Source: Syncephalis fuscata (Eukaryota > Zoopagomycota > Zoopagomycetes > Zoopagales > Piptocephalidaceae). Taken from it: DNA of 64,000 nucleotides. Below the pieces are notes generated by a model, which did not search any database, was not told the origin of the DNA, and saw only the letters and a program-made list of their open reading frames with translations. The position numbers and the translations under genes are program-made. The stretch lies in NCBI GenBank assembly GCA_025786725.1, contig JAHLTZ010000008.1, positions 124,001-188,000 of the forward strand, in the 5' to 3' direction. Shown here piece by piece: positions 47,388-59,737 of the stretch; within the stretch, counting starts at the first letter, position 1; every line of letters begins with the position of its first letter.

Positions 47388-49449
47388 TCATGCCTTCAAT
47401 GCTGCCTCTTGTTGGTCGGTCATATTAGGATCTGTGTGACCCAATTCCTCGAGTGTACGGCCAGCCGTCTCAGGCACATACCGCCAGACGAACCACCATG
47501 CCAAAACGCCTAACGAGGCATACAACCAGAAGGCTCCGGCAGCCGTAATAGCATGAGCTAATGAAAGAAAACTGACAGAAACAATTAGATTTCCTAGCCA
47601 ATTGACGCTTGTTGCCACACCACCGGCACGTCCACGTAGCGCCAATGGAAATAGTTCCGACTGGATTAGCCATGGAACATTGCCAAGTCCCAATGCATAG
47701 GAAGCAACGTAGAATATTAAAGCAGCCAGAGCAAACCACGACCAACCAGCCGTGCCTGAGCATTCTAAAGATCCAATCGGCAGCGATCGTGTGTTTGCAT
47801 CACTAGTAAGGTCAGGCATAAATACGTCATCACGTGAGAAGCAGCGATCCAACTGAGAAACATAGGCACATCGATTGTCGGCCACACATGAGCCGCAATG
47901 ATTGTAGGCATCACAGCTGGATTGATACGGACGAAGGCCCAACAGGAAAGCAAATGCCATTCCAAGCAATACAAGGGCAAACGCCATTGCTATAACCGTA
48001 TAAAGTAGAATGCGTCGTCGACCAATTCGATCAACGTATCGAATGGCTACCAGGGTCATAAGCATATTAGTAGCAGCAACAAGTATAGAAAATGTGACTG
48101 CGCTTTGCTTATCGCGAAAGCCGCTCATTTTCAATATACTTGCCGAGTAATACATAACGGTATTAAAGCCACTTAGTTGTTGGAATGCCTGTAGGCCACA
48201 TGCCACCAATAAAGAGAGACGGTTTTGTGGCCGAAGTAAATCGGCGTATGTTGCACCGGCTGTTATTGTGGCCGCATGCTCCATGGCCATTATTTCATCT
48301 TCGACTTGTCGGCTAATACGATCTTTTAGTTTCGTATCACTGACATCGGACGAAGCTGAGTTTGAAAGCTGCGGAGCACGACGGCGGCAGCCTTGTGGCA
48401 GAGATACAGGAGTGGAAGCATAGACGCGTGTTAACATACGACGTGCAGCAGCCGTGTTATCGGCACGAGATCCACGCTTGCGTCTTAATAAATAACGTGG
48501 GCTTTCGGGTAGAAATGGCATTCCTATAAACTATTTTGTTAATAAACATTTAAGTAATAATTACTGTCTTACCGATAAGTTGAATAATAGGTGGAATACC
48601 CGCAATACCAAACATAATACGCCATCCATTAGACGTATTGCCTAGACCGGCACTTACGCAATAAGCAACTAATTGCCCACCCGTAATCATTAATACGTTC
48701 ATGGTGACCAATTGGCCGCGGTATTGTCTAGATAGAACAATTAGTGAATTTGATGTAATATGTCAGCAGGTATTACCGAGGAGAAACTTCACTAATGTAA
48801 GTTGGCACCACCATACTAGCTAAACCAACACCAATGCCCACAATAAACCGGCCCGCTAATAAAGCCGATAGCCAGGGGCAAACGCCATCATTAATGCACC
48901 CAATAAGAAAATAACGGACGAGAAGAACGTAACAGGTCGTCTGCCGAGTCGGTCACTAAGAAAGCCGGCCGAGAATCCACCAAAAATGGCACCTAGTGTT
49001 GTAGCTACACTGGACAATTAGCTATCGAGTTCCACCAAACATATTATGCACCTACCGCCAACAATAAACTCCACTTGTAGTGTATCAAGCTGGAACTCCT
49101 CCTCTACAAACAGCATGGCGCCAGAAATAACGCCAGTGTCGTAGCCAAAAAGAAAGCCGCCAATGGCCGACAACGTGGAAATAAACAAAACATACCACGA
49201 GACGGGAAGTTCGTCGTCCTCGTCAATTTCTTCAATTTCCTTTTCGTTGGGCGATATATCTGCCAGTGGCTCGACGTCCTCGTCATGGCTATTGTTATCG
49301 TCCTCGTCAAGTACACTGTGTGTGGCAGGGATATCAGCAGCAGCCATTTCAGCAGGCTCACGACTGTGCCGCAAAACAGTCGTACTTAAAACGGCCGTTG
49401 ACTGAGCCTCATTCGTTATATTTTCAAGCATTTGTTTGTTAGTTAGCAA
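47388..49449 (-). CDS. MFS sugar porter, proton/myo-inositol cotransporter type
   Basis: Twelve-helix plasma-membrane symporter of the sugar-porter family. Exons 49056-49449, 48777-49004, 48573-48727, 47388-48523, introns 48-51 bases, all in phase. The acidic N-terminal tail ([16 protein letters not shown]) precedes [14 protein letters not shown]. Family signatures are [39 protein letters not shown] and [10 protein letters not shown]. Between helices 9 and 10 there is a Cys-rich loop ([20 protein letters not shown] then LDRC), the PSI-like insert known from animal HMIT/SLC2A13 and related inositol transporters. No frame breaks, unlike its neighbours. The substrate is inferred from the loop and family; other polyols or hexoses are possible. 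Confidence 0.85.
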
Positions 49450-50016
49450 AGTTTGTCCTAGCTATTAAATTAATATGAAAATACTAAAAAAACGAATAAA
49501 TAAAAGCGGTGAGAACTTGCAGCTGAAACAAAAACGGTAAAATTGCTAATTAAATCTGGTATACAAGTCTAATAAAAGTTGCCATAAAATGTCAAATAAA
49601 GCTGTCGCCTAAGCAGAAAAGGGGACTACACCACAACCATTTTACTTGTAGTTATACACGTGAGTGCTTGTCTGTTTACAGACTGAAACACATGTGATTA
49701 ATTGTAAGAATGGCTTGTAGTTATGCTGCTGTAATCGCTATGTATTTAGTGGAGCTTTAATTATTTTATTGGTATTATAATATGATATACTACGCAATTT
49801 AACGGAGTTTTAGTTGGTTTAAAATGAGCGATTAGCTAGTACATGTACGAGTATTATTGAATTTATTATCGTGTACATTTGTTAAAATATGCTATCGATA
49901 CATTAAATTAATAAGCAAATTGTTTGAATTTGCGAACTTAAAGATACTAGATTTTACAATCTATTTATTATTGCTTTTTCTATATTTTATAAACATAGAT
50001 ATTGACTTTGCATAGT
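49450..50016. other. Intergenic
   Basis: Promoter side of the inositol-transporter gene and 3' side of the DUF1279 gene. No gene seen. Confidence 0.5.
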
Positions 50017-50733
50017 TTATAGGTTGCTCGGTGTAGATTTGGCAGCCGCTTTCTTACCAACTAGCCATGGAATATGTCCAAATCGTTTGGCTATCGAGGG
50101 AACAATCATAACTGTTAAGGCAACACGTAGTGGCATTACTATCTTGTGAATACCATAAGCAACCAACAATAAAGTGCCAATGCTAGCCGAGGAGGCCCCC
50201 TCTGCATCTTGTGAATTCTTTTGCAAAGCACGTTCGCGCGCTGCCTCATCCTGTACACGGTCTTCATCATCCAGAATTTCTGGTGCTAAAACATAGTCAT
50301 CGCCTTTCTTTTTAGTGGGAAACAAGCTATATTTTCCCAGATTTTTGCGTAACCAGTGCTCCATCGTGGCGATTTTTTCCTCGCCAGCAGCGCGTACTAC
50401 TAGGAAGCAGCAGGCATAATCAATAGCTGACACACCCAAATACGCAATAATACCGATTCTACCATAAACAGTAAAAAGGTGTTTAAGTCCTCCTTTCTTG
50501 GGCGGTGGTGGGGCGTTATTTCCATTCGATCCAGGCGCGGAAGCTGTGGATAACGACGCCGTAGGCTGACGTTCTGCCACAGTCCAGGTAAGGCGTGAAG
50601 TAGCACGCGATATCAACATTGACATTGTTGGCGTCTTTGCTCGTTTATTTGTCGTGGTATGCTGCCATTTGCGCTCTATACCAAACAACTGTCTGCGGGT
50701 ATAGACTGGTACTTTAGAGAATGGATTATACAT
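50017..50733 (-). CDS. DUF1279/FAM210-like mitochondrial membrane protein
   Basis: DUF1279 proteins (FAM210A/B in animals, NAT2 in yeast) sit in the mitochondrial inner membrane. The domain runs from LFTVYGRIGIIAYLGVSAID, with a first helix, to LLVAYGIHKIVMPLRVALTV and PSIAKRFGHIPWLVGKK, the conserved second half. Between them is a charged insert (LDDEDRVQDEAARERALQ) longer than in most relatives. Upstream is an Arg/Ser-rich stretch (MLISRATSRLTW) typical of a mitochondrial presequence. I chose the ATG of MYNPFSKVPV. The open frame extends a further 53 codons upstream, and a start at MSMLISRATS is also plausible. No intron is seen. Confidence 0.75.
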   Translation of the reverse strand: MYNPFSKVPVYTRRQLFGIERKWQHTTTNKRAKTPTMSMLISRATSRLTWTVAERQPTASLSTASAPGSNGNNAPPPPKKGGLKHLFTVYGRIGIIAYLGVSAIDYACCFLVVRAAGEEKIATMEHWLRKNLGKYSLFPTKKKGDDYVLAPEILDDEDRVQDEAARERALQKNSQDAEGASSASIGTLLLVAYGIHKIVMPLRVALTVMIVPSIAKRFGHIPWLVGKKAAAKSTPSNL

Positions 50734-50892
50734 GTTGGCGGAGTATGATGTGGGATGTGGCAAATAAACGAGAGTGTCGACGACGAAGTCAGCGGGAAAG
50801 AGCGCTGTCCTGCGCCACGTACTATTCCACCAAGTAATCTGTGATTCATAACAATAAAAGGTATAGATTTGCAACAGTTGGAAAATAAACAA

Positions 50893-51664
50893 ACAAGCAA
50901 CTTAGCAAGACAGTTTCGGCGAAAATGCAACGATTGAGTCATCCATTGGTCGGATTAAATGCTAGAATTTAAAATTAGGAGCTATTGTATTTTGACATTC
51001 ACATTTTTACTTATTTTATCTCATATTCTTAATATTTTTAAATACAATTAAACACTTATTCACCACTACTCCATGTATAATATTGCATCCAACATTAATT
51101 AATTCATGTGTAATTATCAATACAATAATGTGATTAATTATTTTTATTATTGCTTTAATATATATACATTGTCATTTATTTAGTTAGATTGGCTATAGGA
51201 AAGTGGCTGTTTAATAAAGACTTTATACTAATTATATAAATATTGATCTTACATCACAAATATGCCCAAAATGCAATAGAAAATTGAAAATAGAAGATCA
51301 TTCAGATGCAATAATCACACTGTACATAGATACAATAACAACAAATGCGGAATAGCATGGAATCACAATCATATGGCTTCTATTAATATTTGATCAATCT
51401 TTTACACATGATTAACAACAATAATAATCAACTTCAAATGTTTTAATGAAATCAAATAGTGGGTTATATTATTTATTTAAATCAATTTGTTAACAGCATT
51501 TTAATAGAAAGTAATATAACTATGTTACGTACAACAACGACATAACCTCAGTTGAAACAAACTTTGCTTTGGAGACTCAAAATGTAAAAGTCCATCATTT
51601 AAACTAATACTAATGTTGTCAGTATCAATTTAATCACTACTTTTATTAAATTAAATCTACATTA
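50893..51664. other. AT-rich intergenic region
   Basis: No gene, tRNA or repeat-family match seen between the DUF1279 promoter side and the metacaspase A stop. Confidence 0.5.
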
Positions 51665-53424
51665 TTACATCATAAATGTAATGTTCATATCCATTGGATG
51701 GCCGGTTGAAAGCTGAGGTATTTGCGTAAATTGGCCCTTCATTTTTCGACGAAGATTCTTTAATAGCTCAGTATAAGTTTGTTCGTTATTTTCCGATAAT
51801 GTAGCAATCAACGCTGTGGAAAGTGCCCCTGTTGCCTGTTCCAACTCGTGAAAATCGGCGGCCGTCTATCAGTAATGTTACTTAATTTGCTTAATATAAA
51901 AATAAATATTAGCTAGTTACCTGGTCATCACGACATCCACTAAACATGATTACATCGGCCAACGATGTTTTAGTTTGCTCAGTTTTTCGCTGTGCATCCA
52001 TATTGTCTCCCTTTTTCCGTAATAGTTTTAATCCTTCCATAAGCTGGCCTACCGCATACACAGCATTTCCTAATTATAGTATTGTCATAATCATTGATGC
52101 TGCTAATGGTTGCGCTATAGTAGCTTACGTTGCTTTAAACCACGTGCCATTTCCACAAATGCTTTGGCTGCATCTTTTCGGTAAGATTGCGTGCATAGCT
52201 GTATTTCGCCATCGCATTGATAAACATATGGCAAATCCAATGCTGTTCCGCTGTGACAACAATCAAAAACTGCCGTTAACCGCACGCCTGGTTGCAGTGG
52301 ACGAACAAGAATATCGTGCAGCATCTAAATACAAGCATGAGTCTGTTTATTATTACAACGTATTCAATCACTTACATCATCAACAATGACGCCACTCTCC
52401 CGATAATCCATCGGACAAATTGCTTCATCAAATCCATCAGCCTCATCACCATCTTTAAACTTTTGTTAGATCATAACCTATCTATTTAGAAATAAAACCA
52501 TTACAATTACCTTCATCTACAACGGACACGCCATGACCGGAAAAGTGGAAAAATAGCGAGTCGCCAGGCACGGCATCATGGACTAGCCAATGCATTGCTC
52601 CGATAATACATTCAGCTGTTGGCAAATAGTCAGGATCGTCCTGATCATCTGTCAGCATTAGCATATTCTCTTCTTGAAATCCAAATCTCGATAGAATAAA
52701 CGCCGCCATGTTGTGACAGTCATTAATGCAGCCTATAGCAAAATGATAATGAGCCAAGCATAGTGCCATGCATGCAACGCTGTTCTTACCTTTTAATTCA
52801 TTATTCTGTCCAGTATAGTTGCAGCCAATAAACAAGGCCTTACGACGCCCTCTACCATTTGTCATCTGTTAAATGTAATTATGTGCGTTGAATCAGCACC
52901 TACTGGCAATCGGAAAGTAAGAATTCGTCCTCTGATCCGGGCACCTGAATTCGTCGTGTACCACCAAATCTGTTTCTTTTTGGATAACGATCTTGTTTCC
53001 AGCTTGTAGGCGGTACTATATCTGCTGGATTACCTTGATATACCTCATCTGTAATGCCATCTATAGTGTCATCGCCAGCTGGTTGTTGTACATTTGGTAC
53101 TATTATGATATCTTCATCAAGTGTTGCCAAATCAATTGTGGGCTCGGTAGGAACACTGGCTATTGCTTCTAAATCTTCAGTTTCATTTTTTGTCTCTTTT
53201 GGCTGGCTGGCTTCTTGATGGGATACATTGCCACTTGCCAATATACTATCTTCACCAACTATACCAGCACCCGTTTGTTCCAGCTCAATTTCTCGGCTTG
53301 TTTTGGTTTGCAGCCCCAAACGACACATAAGGCCCTCCAAGTGACTGGACGAACCCTTGGACGGTGCATTTCTACGGTGTAACTTCAGCGGCTTGCCAGA
53401 CTTTTCAAGTGTTCCAGTCGACAT
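51665..53424 (-). CDS. Metacaspase A (peptidase C14)
   Basis: Ca2+-dependent Arg/Lys-specific cysteine peptidase linked to cell death and protein-aggregate control in fungi. The N-terminal 170-residue prodomain is acidic and Ser/Thr-rich, beginning [10 protein letters not shown], with no Q/N repeats. The p20 domain follows: [18 protein letters not shown], then after an intron CINDCHNM, the catalytic His in [11 protein letters not shown], and the catalytic Cys in [14 protein letters not shown]. The end is [17 protein letters not shown] and NITFMM. At least six introns with GT-AG ends are visible, for example near 52,740-52,790 and 52,080-52,135. The join of the prodomain exon to MTNGRGRRK is out of phase by one base. 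Active-site residues are all present. Confidence 0.85.
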
Positions 53425-54108
53425 GAGCAATGCTGCTACAGTTACAGGTATATAACTTGAAATAAAACACAATGACTATAGCGTTCTCTTGAGTAATGAG
53501 GCTGGGTAATATTTGTACAGCACTAAGGTGCAGTGCTAGTTAAATAGATAATACTAGGATAAGACTATAAAACTGAAAGAAAAATAACTTGAGAATAAGA
53601 GGTGTTATTGCAAGTGCATGTGCTGCTTAATAAAAGCGTGCTTTTAGTAATCCACATGTAAAGACGACATTCGTAATTGAAAATCACTGTGACCATCACA
53701 GCGTTGGCTTGTGATCCAAGGCGATAGTCATAGTAATAGTGCCTATATTTATTCATGAATAGTTTGATACATTTAAATTACTTTGTTTTAATTGCAACTA
53801 CATACTGCAGATAAATTTTTAATATTTTATATAGTTGTTTGGTTTATCATACTCTACTGGCCATAAAACTAAGCAGTATAAACTACTTTGATAGTTGCTA
53901 AAATATATTTGTATAGATCTAAGAAACAAATAACTAAAGCTTGTTTAATCTTTTTAAACTGCGTAAATCTAATAGATAAATAACTATATTAATCAGTGCT
54001 AAAGGTTCAATTAAGATGAAATGACAATAAATGTTTTATTTCAATAGCTCAACAAGCGCGTATTATAATGCTATGAATTATATTATGCTGATGACAATTA
54101 TATTATCA
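53425..54108. other. Intergenic
   Basis: Promoter side of metacaspase A and 3' side of the phosphodiesterase gene; AT-rich, nothing else seen. Confidence 0.5.
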
Positions 54109-55680
54109 TTATTTCTTTGACTTTAGAATGTTACTAGTAGAGATCCAGGATGCTTCTCCTTCATTACGGGCTGGAGTGATATTAAGCAAGCGGGCAATCA
54201 AGTTATAAAGTTGAACGTTGGGAAATCCTGCCACTTTAACTCCTTTACTGGCGTTAATTTCTGGTCCACGGGCCAAGAATGAGGCACGCATTTCTACTTC
54301 GGCGTTATTGTAGCCGTGTGTGCCTTTGCCAATATCGGTGTTGGTACCGGTGACAAATACCCAGCCCTAAGAGGTTGCTATTAGTATTTACCATCTTTTT
54401 AAATTATTATGATATTACAACTTACAGATTTTGGAATGCAAACAATGGATCCAATACGAACTTATTGGAGAAATGGTATTCTTTTGGCACATTATTGCGG
54501 AGGTAGACATTAAATTCCATTTTCTTACTAGCCTCGAGTAGTGTTTGATAAAGAGGAATGATATCGCTATCAGAGTGAGGCGTCAATAGAGCCAATGGAT
54601 AACCGTGATTGCCCGAAATCTTATTCATATCGATGATTTTGTCGAGGCTAATAGCCCGCTTCTCGCTTACTTCGGTCATGCCATGGTCGCTGACTACTAC
54701 AACGTTGACAATGTCCAAAGATTTCTCTTTTAATCCAGCAAATAATCTGTCCATCATAGCATCAACTTCTGCTAATGCGACATTAACCTATGATAATGAT
54801 AACGATGTTAATTAAGCGTCATTTTCTAGTTTCGTCATCTTACCTCTTTTGAATTTGGGCCATAATTATGGCCTTGTGTATCAACATTTGCTACATAAGT
54901 ATTAATTAATTGAGGTCGTTTGTCTTTAGGCATATCTAGCCATTCTAAGATTCGGTCGGCTTTTTGCGGTAGAGTTACTTTGCTATCGAACAAATCAAGA
55001 TAGGTTGGACGACCACCGGCAATAACTGACGAAGATCCAGGCCACATGTGTACGGCCGAGCGCAGTCCTTGTTTAACAGCAGTCACCCAGATCTATTGTA
55101 ATCGTTTGTCAGTAAGTATACGGTTTGTTACTACTCTAGTTGCTACTTACTGGCTCGCCACCCCACCACTTGCTGTCTTGGCTATGCTTTGGGTCTTTAT
55201 AATTGAATGTTTCTTTGGTTACTGGGTCGTAGAATGTGTTGCTGACAATGCCGTGGGATTGTGGGTAGAGGCCTGTCACCAGTGTATAGTGATTGGCAAA
55301 CGTGGTTGACTAGCAGAAAATAGCATTACCAAAAATGTAAGTATAATGCCTGTCACTAAATTGCTTCTTTAACTTACCGGGAACGATGGTGTCATGTACT
55401 CTGCACGTACGCCGTCTTTAGCCATCGACGCTAGTATCGGAGTAAGAGAACGATCCAAGTAATCTGCTCGCATTCCATCGATCGAGATCATAATAACCGT
55501 CTGGGAAAACGAGTCGGTGCCATTACTTCGGGTGTATTGAGGCCCTGACACACCAAGTCTTTGAGAGGTGGGCGGCGAAGCATCACGAATGTTAGCCAAG
55601 GAAGGTGCGGAAAGATTAGCGATAAATCCCACGACAAATAATAGTCCGGAAATGCTATAATGGTTGTATTGTTGCTTCAT
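54109..55680 (-). CDS. Ectonucleotide pyrophosphatase/phosphodiesterase (ENPP/NPP family)
   Basis: Hydrolyses nucleotide phosphodiester or pyrophosphate bonds outside the cell or in the secretory/vacuolar space. A signal peptide ([19 protein letters not shown]) precedes the catalytic domain. Zinc-site residues are visible in [13 protein letters not shown], the nucleophile Thr in [20 protein letters not shown], then [20 protein letters not shown] and THGYNN. Exons 55378-55680, 55151-55309, 54844-55092, 54426-54787, 54109-54366. One missing base near 54,463 is inferred because the other frame gives [15 protein letters not shown], which joins the last exon in phase. About 460 residues, so only the phosphodiesterase domain is present. 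It sits between two metacaspase genes. Confidence 0.87.
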
Positions 55681-57201
55681 TTTTATCTATAGCAATTGAT
55701 TAGTAGACCATAATAGTGATTGATATTTTACACATACTGCGTTATATAATTTGGATGAATCAAATAAAAAAATGTAATTGTGGCGCAGCCAAGTAAAAGT
55801 TAAAGTGATAAAACGTTAATCAAAATCACACAAACTAATGTTGATTTTATAGGGCTAGAGATGCTAATGAGAGCGCTTGAAGACAAACGAGATACTGATA
55901 GAAATTCTATTGTGCATCAAACCGGGCCTATTTTATAGTTACAGGCGACCCGGTATCTGAGGTCATTTACTACAATTTATAACATTGTTTCATGCTATAC
56001 TTGTTCAGTAATCAAATATATACATTCGTATAAATAAAAAGTACACTATACTTTTCATCAAAATAGATAGCAGTAACTGATGTGCTTTAATGTACATTAG
56101 CAAAAAAATAAATATAATTATTACTATATAATGTTTTAATTGTTAATGTCTAATAGTCTAATTGTTTAATAGTCTAGTTGTCTAATTGTTTAGTTGTTTA
56201 ATTGTTTAACTGTTTTTTAAATGAGCTTTAGATGAGTTTGAAACTACAGGACGCACTTACCAAAACGTGTCAACGCGCAGGTACTTCATTAAGCAATGTA
56301 TTTTTGCCTTGTAAAATCAAATTACACGAAACTTAAAGATTAGGCTGAGTTGTTTGTATTAGTAATAATTATCATGTTTTATGTTGGATGGCTGGCATGT
56401 ACAAATGCGAAATGCAGGAAAGTATATTTTATTTTATACACATTTAACGATGCTTTAATCGTTTACAGCAATAGCATTTGAAATAAAAATCGGTTATGGA
56501 TAAATCCAAATGCTAAATATTAATTACGTTTACACGTGTTACTCCGTGTTTTACCAACATCGGGCTGCCATTATCGTCACATTTCTCACGCTGTTTCAAC
56601 GCAAGTTTATTCTAGGCACCGATAGATGCACCGTAATGGTTAGTCGCCTCTACTGTTTGTACTAGTGCTTATTTCAATTTCACGTGTAACATCCAAGAAC
56701 CAAATACTTGCCTATTGGTAGAGAAATAGAATATCACCCTGAACTATTTAGCACGAGCAATCAGTACGATGCAATAATACGCAGCCTTCCAATTGAATAT
56801 TGGTTTTTTATCGATGTTGCGTTACTTCAATGCGCGCTAGATCAAACACAATATAAGAAGAACATTAACGACCAAACCAGCCATTTGTCTACTACAGCAG
56901 TACTTGATGTTTCAAGTACCAGACTTGATCTATTTTCTACACTTGACTATACCAAGCATAACGTAAATCTATAAAACATCATTGTCATTGATTTCTGTTA
57001 CAAGGTTTTATTAATTTTTTCGATATTATAATTTATAATGAAACTTCAATTAACAGTGTTTTGAAAACATTAAACATGATTAGTAAATGTTTGTCACTTT
57101 TATCTACACAGCTAATAAATATTTCACAAAAACTGTGTAAGATACCGTACAGCTATTTAAAAAACCGAAATTGCTTTATTCATGTTATTAACCAAAACCG
57201 G
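55681..57201. other. Intergenic, with TTTAATTG-type minisatellite
   Basis: 1.5 kb between the phosphodiesterase promoter side and the metacaspase B stop. An 88-codon plus-strand frame at 56,708-56,974 has no recognisable feature. A minisatellite is listed separately. Confidence 0.5.
56138..56215 (+). repeat. Short minisatellite of TAATTGTTTAATAGTC-like units
   Basis: Four to six imperfect units alternating TCTAATTGTTTAATAG and TCTAGTTGTCTAATTG, drifting to TTTAATTG. Confidence 0.7.
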
Positions 57202-59311
57202 TTACATGATAAATTCTGTTTCCATGTCCATTGGACGACCTGTGGACATTTGCGGTATTTGAGTATATTTTCCTTTAAGCTCGTTACGCAGCTTGTACAA
57301 CAGATCGGTGTAGTTAATACGTGGGTTTTCTTTCAGCACTTTAATAAGGGCGTGAGACATAGCACCGGTCGCCTTGCTATCAATGGTAGCATCGGCCGAG
57401 GTCTGGTCATCACGGCAACCAGAGAACTGAATAACATCAGCATCACTACGGCGCATCTGCTCCGTACGCTTCTGAGCTTCAGCATCATCACCTGGCTTCT
57501 TGAACAAGCGAAAACCTTCCTTCAACTGAGAAATAGTACTACCCACATCACCTAGATCAATCAAAAAATACGATGATTATTAAATAGTATTAAATATATC
57601 ATTATTGTTATTGTTACCTTGTCTGAGACTCATACCGGCGTGTAGAATAGCCATGGCCACTTCTTTATGATGGTTATCTGTAATAACTTCAATTTCACCA
57701 TCACATTTGTAGGTGAAAGGCAGATCAAGAATGGTACCACTATGACAACAATCAAAAACGGATGTCAATCTTACACCTGGTTTCAAAGGCTTGACAAGTA
57801 TTTCATGAAGTTCCTACAAAAATCACTATTAGTAAATGAACACACTTGTAATAACAAATCATCTTACATCATCGACAATCATACCGCCTTTTCATAATCA
57901 AGTGGCACTAGAGTTTCATCTTGGCCGTCCTTTTCGTCTCCATCTAGAATTACGGCAATTATAATTAAATAATGATGATTAGTACGGGTCGGCACTTGTC
58001 ATTTCAATGATTATTCTTCGCCCCAGCATTACATAGCATATTGACAATCATACGCGCGCGCAATCCATACTAGCTTGGTGGTCAGTAGATAGACCGTAGT
58101 CTTTAAATAGTAACTTACTTCCACGCATGGTTAATTTCATACCTAGATCTTCCGTCGTGGCACCGTGTCCTAATAAATCAATTATCCATAACAGTTATTG
58201 TCTATTTCTTATCTCATCAATAGCTATTTAGTCCTATTACCAGAATAATGCAAAAATAGTGAATCGCCAGGTTGAGCATCCCGAACAAGCCAATGCATTG
58301 CATTAGTAATATTGCTGCGAGTAGGCAGATACTTGGCATCTTCTTGATCATCTGTTAACTGAACACAGTGGTCGGATTTGAGTCCATAGTTTTCTTGTAA
58401 GAATTGACGGATATTATGTACATCATTGATACAGCCTATTATTGATACATTAGTATGGATATTGATACATTACCTCTATATCCGTTATTGTTATTATGAT
58501 TGTTGTCTTACCATTTAATGCTGCATTAGTACCGGTATAATTAATACCGATAAACAAAGCCTTTTTATTACCGCTATTATGAATAGCGTCGTTAATGCCA
58601 TTGATATTGTTAATATTAGCAATATTAAGCTATTTACCGGCAATCTGAGCTATAAAGCTTATTGTTGGATCCAGGAATATTCTGAACAATAGTGCTACCG
58701 CTATTCATCTTAGGTGGTTCTGCGTATTGACTACTATTTTTGCCTGATGAAGCAGAAGTGGAAACGTGTGGTGCATTCGAAAAGTTTGGATGGTCATGAC
58801 CATGATGATCTACCGTATGATCTTGTTCTTGGTCGTCATCGCGGCGATGGCGTCCGTCATTACGTCTATCATCGCGGCGGTCATCATCTCGACGATAATT
58901 GCCGTGGCGGTCATCATCATTACGCCTATCGTCACGTCGATTGTCGTGAGAAGTTGAATGAGACGATGAAGAGTAGCTGGTAGTCGTTGTTGTTTGCTGT
59001 CCGTGTCCACCAGAGGAACTTGAATAGTGCTCTTGGCGCTCTTGGCGTTCATATCGACCTTGATCATCTTGTCGTTCATAGCGCTCTGTACGTCCATGAT
59101 TGCCACGGCCATCATCATATCGCTCCTCTTCATACCGACGTCCTGAATCTTCTTCTCGACGATAGCTGCTACTGCCACCGCCATTGTTATTGTTGTTGTT
59201 GCTGTTATTGCTGTTATTGTTATTGTCGCCACCGGACATGGCAGACTGCAGCTGCTCTTTAATGGCAATAGTTGCCTTTTCCTTAAATTGGTCGGCCAAT
59301 CCCTTAAACAT
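57202..59311 (-). CDS. Metacaspase B with long Arg/Asp-rich prodomain
   Basis: Second metacaspase. The N-terminus is not the usual Q/N-P-rich fungal type. After MFKGLADQFKEKATIAIKEQ comes an Asn run (NNNNSNNSNNNNNN), then Tyr/Arg/Glu repeats (ERYERQDDQGRYERQERQEH) and Arg/Asp repeats (RRDDRRNDDDR), then a His-rich stretch. The p20 domain has GINYTG, CINDVHNI, catalytic His in FLHYSGHGATT (split by an intron after YSG), DETLVPLDYEKA, and catalytic Cys in [14 protein letters not shown]. The end reads GKYTQIPQMSTGRPMDMETE. At least six GT-AG introns, one of about 200 bases (57,943-58,149). Paralogue of metacaspase A with the same final region, so probably an old tandem duplicate. Confidence 0.87.
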
Positions 59312-59512
59312 TGTGGCAATACAAGTGTAAAACAATAACAACAGCTGTAATAAACAAGTGGCTGGCCAGTAGTTACAGGAAGAACAGCTTGATGGTGTGT
59401 GAGTAGAATTGAACAAAACGGAATTTGAATAACCTGCTGAGAAAAAGTATTGTATACCAGCACACTCTGTACCATCGCAATCCTTCGGTTATAAATACGT
59501 CATCTCAGTAAA

Positions 59513-59686
59513 ATGGATGCCGTGTTCTCCGATGAATTGGGGTGCACTGTGTCCTCCTCCTTTTCCCTGCTCACTTCAATCTTGTCATCATCTATAAACG
59601 GTGAAGGTGGTTACGCAGTAGCATCCTTGGATCCTCGTAAATCCATTAATGCATCGATGCAGCAATATACAAATAGAAGTGTATAA
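59513..59686 (+). CDS. Possible small protein, 57 codons
   Basis: Lies on the plus strand between two minus-strand genes. It starts MDAVFSDELGCTVSSSFSLL, has one Cys and a helix-like Ser/Leu stretch, and ends QQYTNRSV. A TATAAATA sequence 20 bases upstream of the ATG and an AAAATGG start context fit a real gene, and base composition is more GC-rich than the spacer around it. No family recognised. It would overlap the 3' flank of the phosphoglycerate mutase gene tail to tail. Confidence 0.35.
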   Translation: MDAVFSDELGCTVSSSFSLLTSILSSSINGEGGYAVASLDPRKSINASMQQYTNRSV

Positions 59687-59737
59687 CTATATTTATTCAT
59701 AGGTAGAATAAAATTGGAATTGTCATTGAGCCGATGG

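Noticed and set aside
56708-56974. 88-codon plus-strand frame
   Set aside because: No motif, no homologue I recognise, AT-rich spacer; left as part of the intergenic entry.
57061-57555. 164-codon plus-strand frame
   Set aside because: Antisense to the last metacaspase B exons, whose catalytic-domain reading is unambiguous.
58714-59262. Plus-strand frames and a second minus-strand frame across the metacaspase B prodomain
   Set aside because: Produced by the repetitive codons of the real prodomain; the chosen frame joins the p20 domain.
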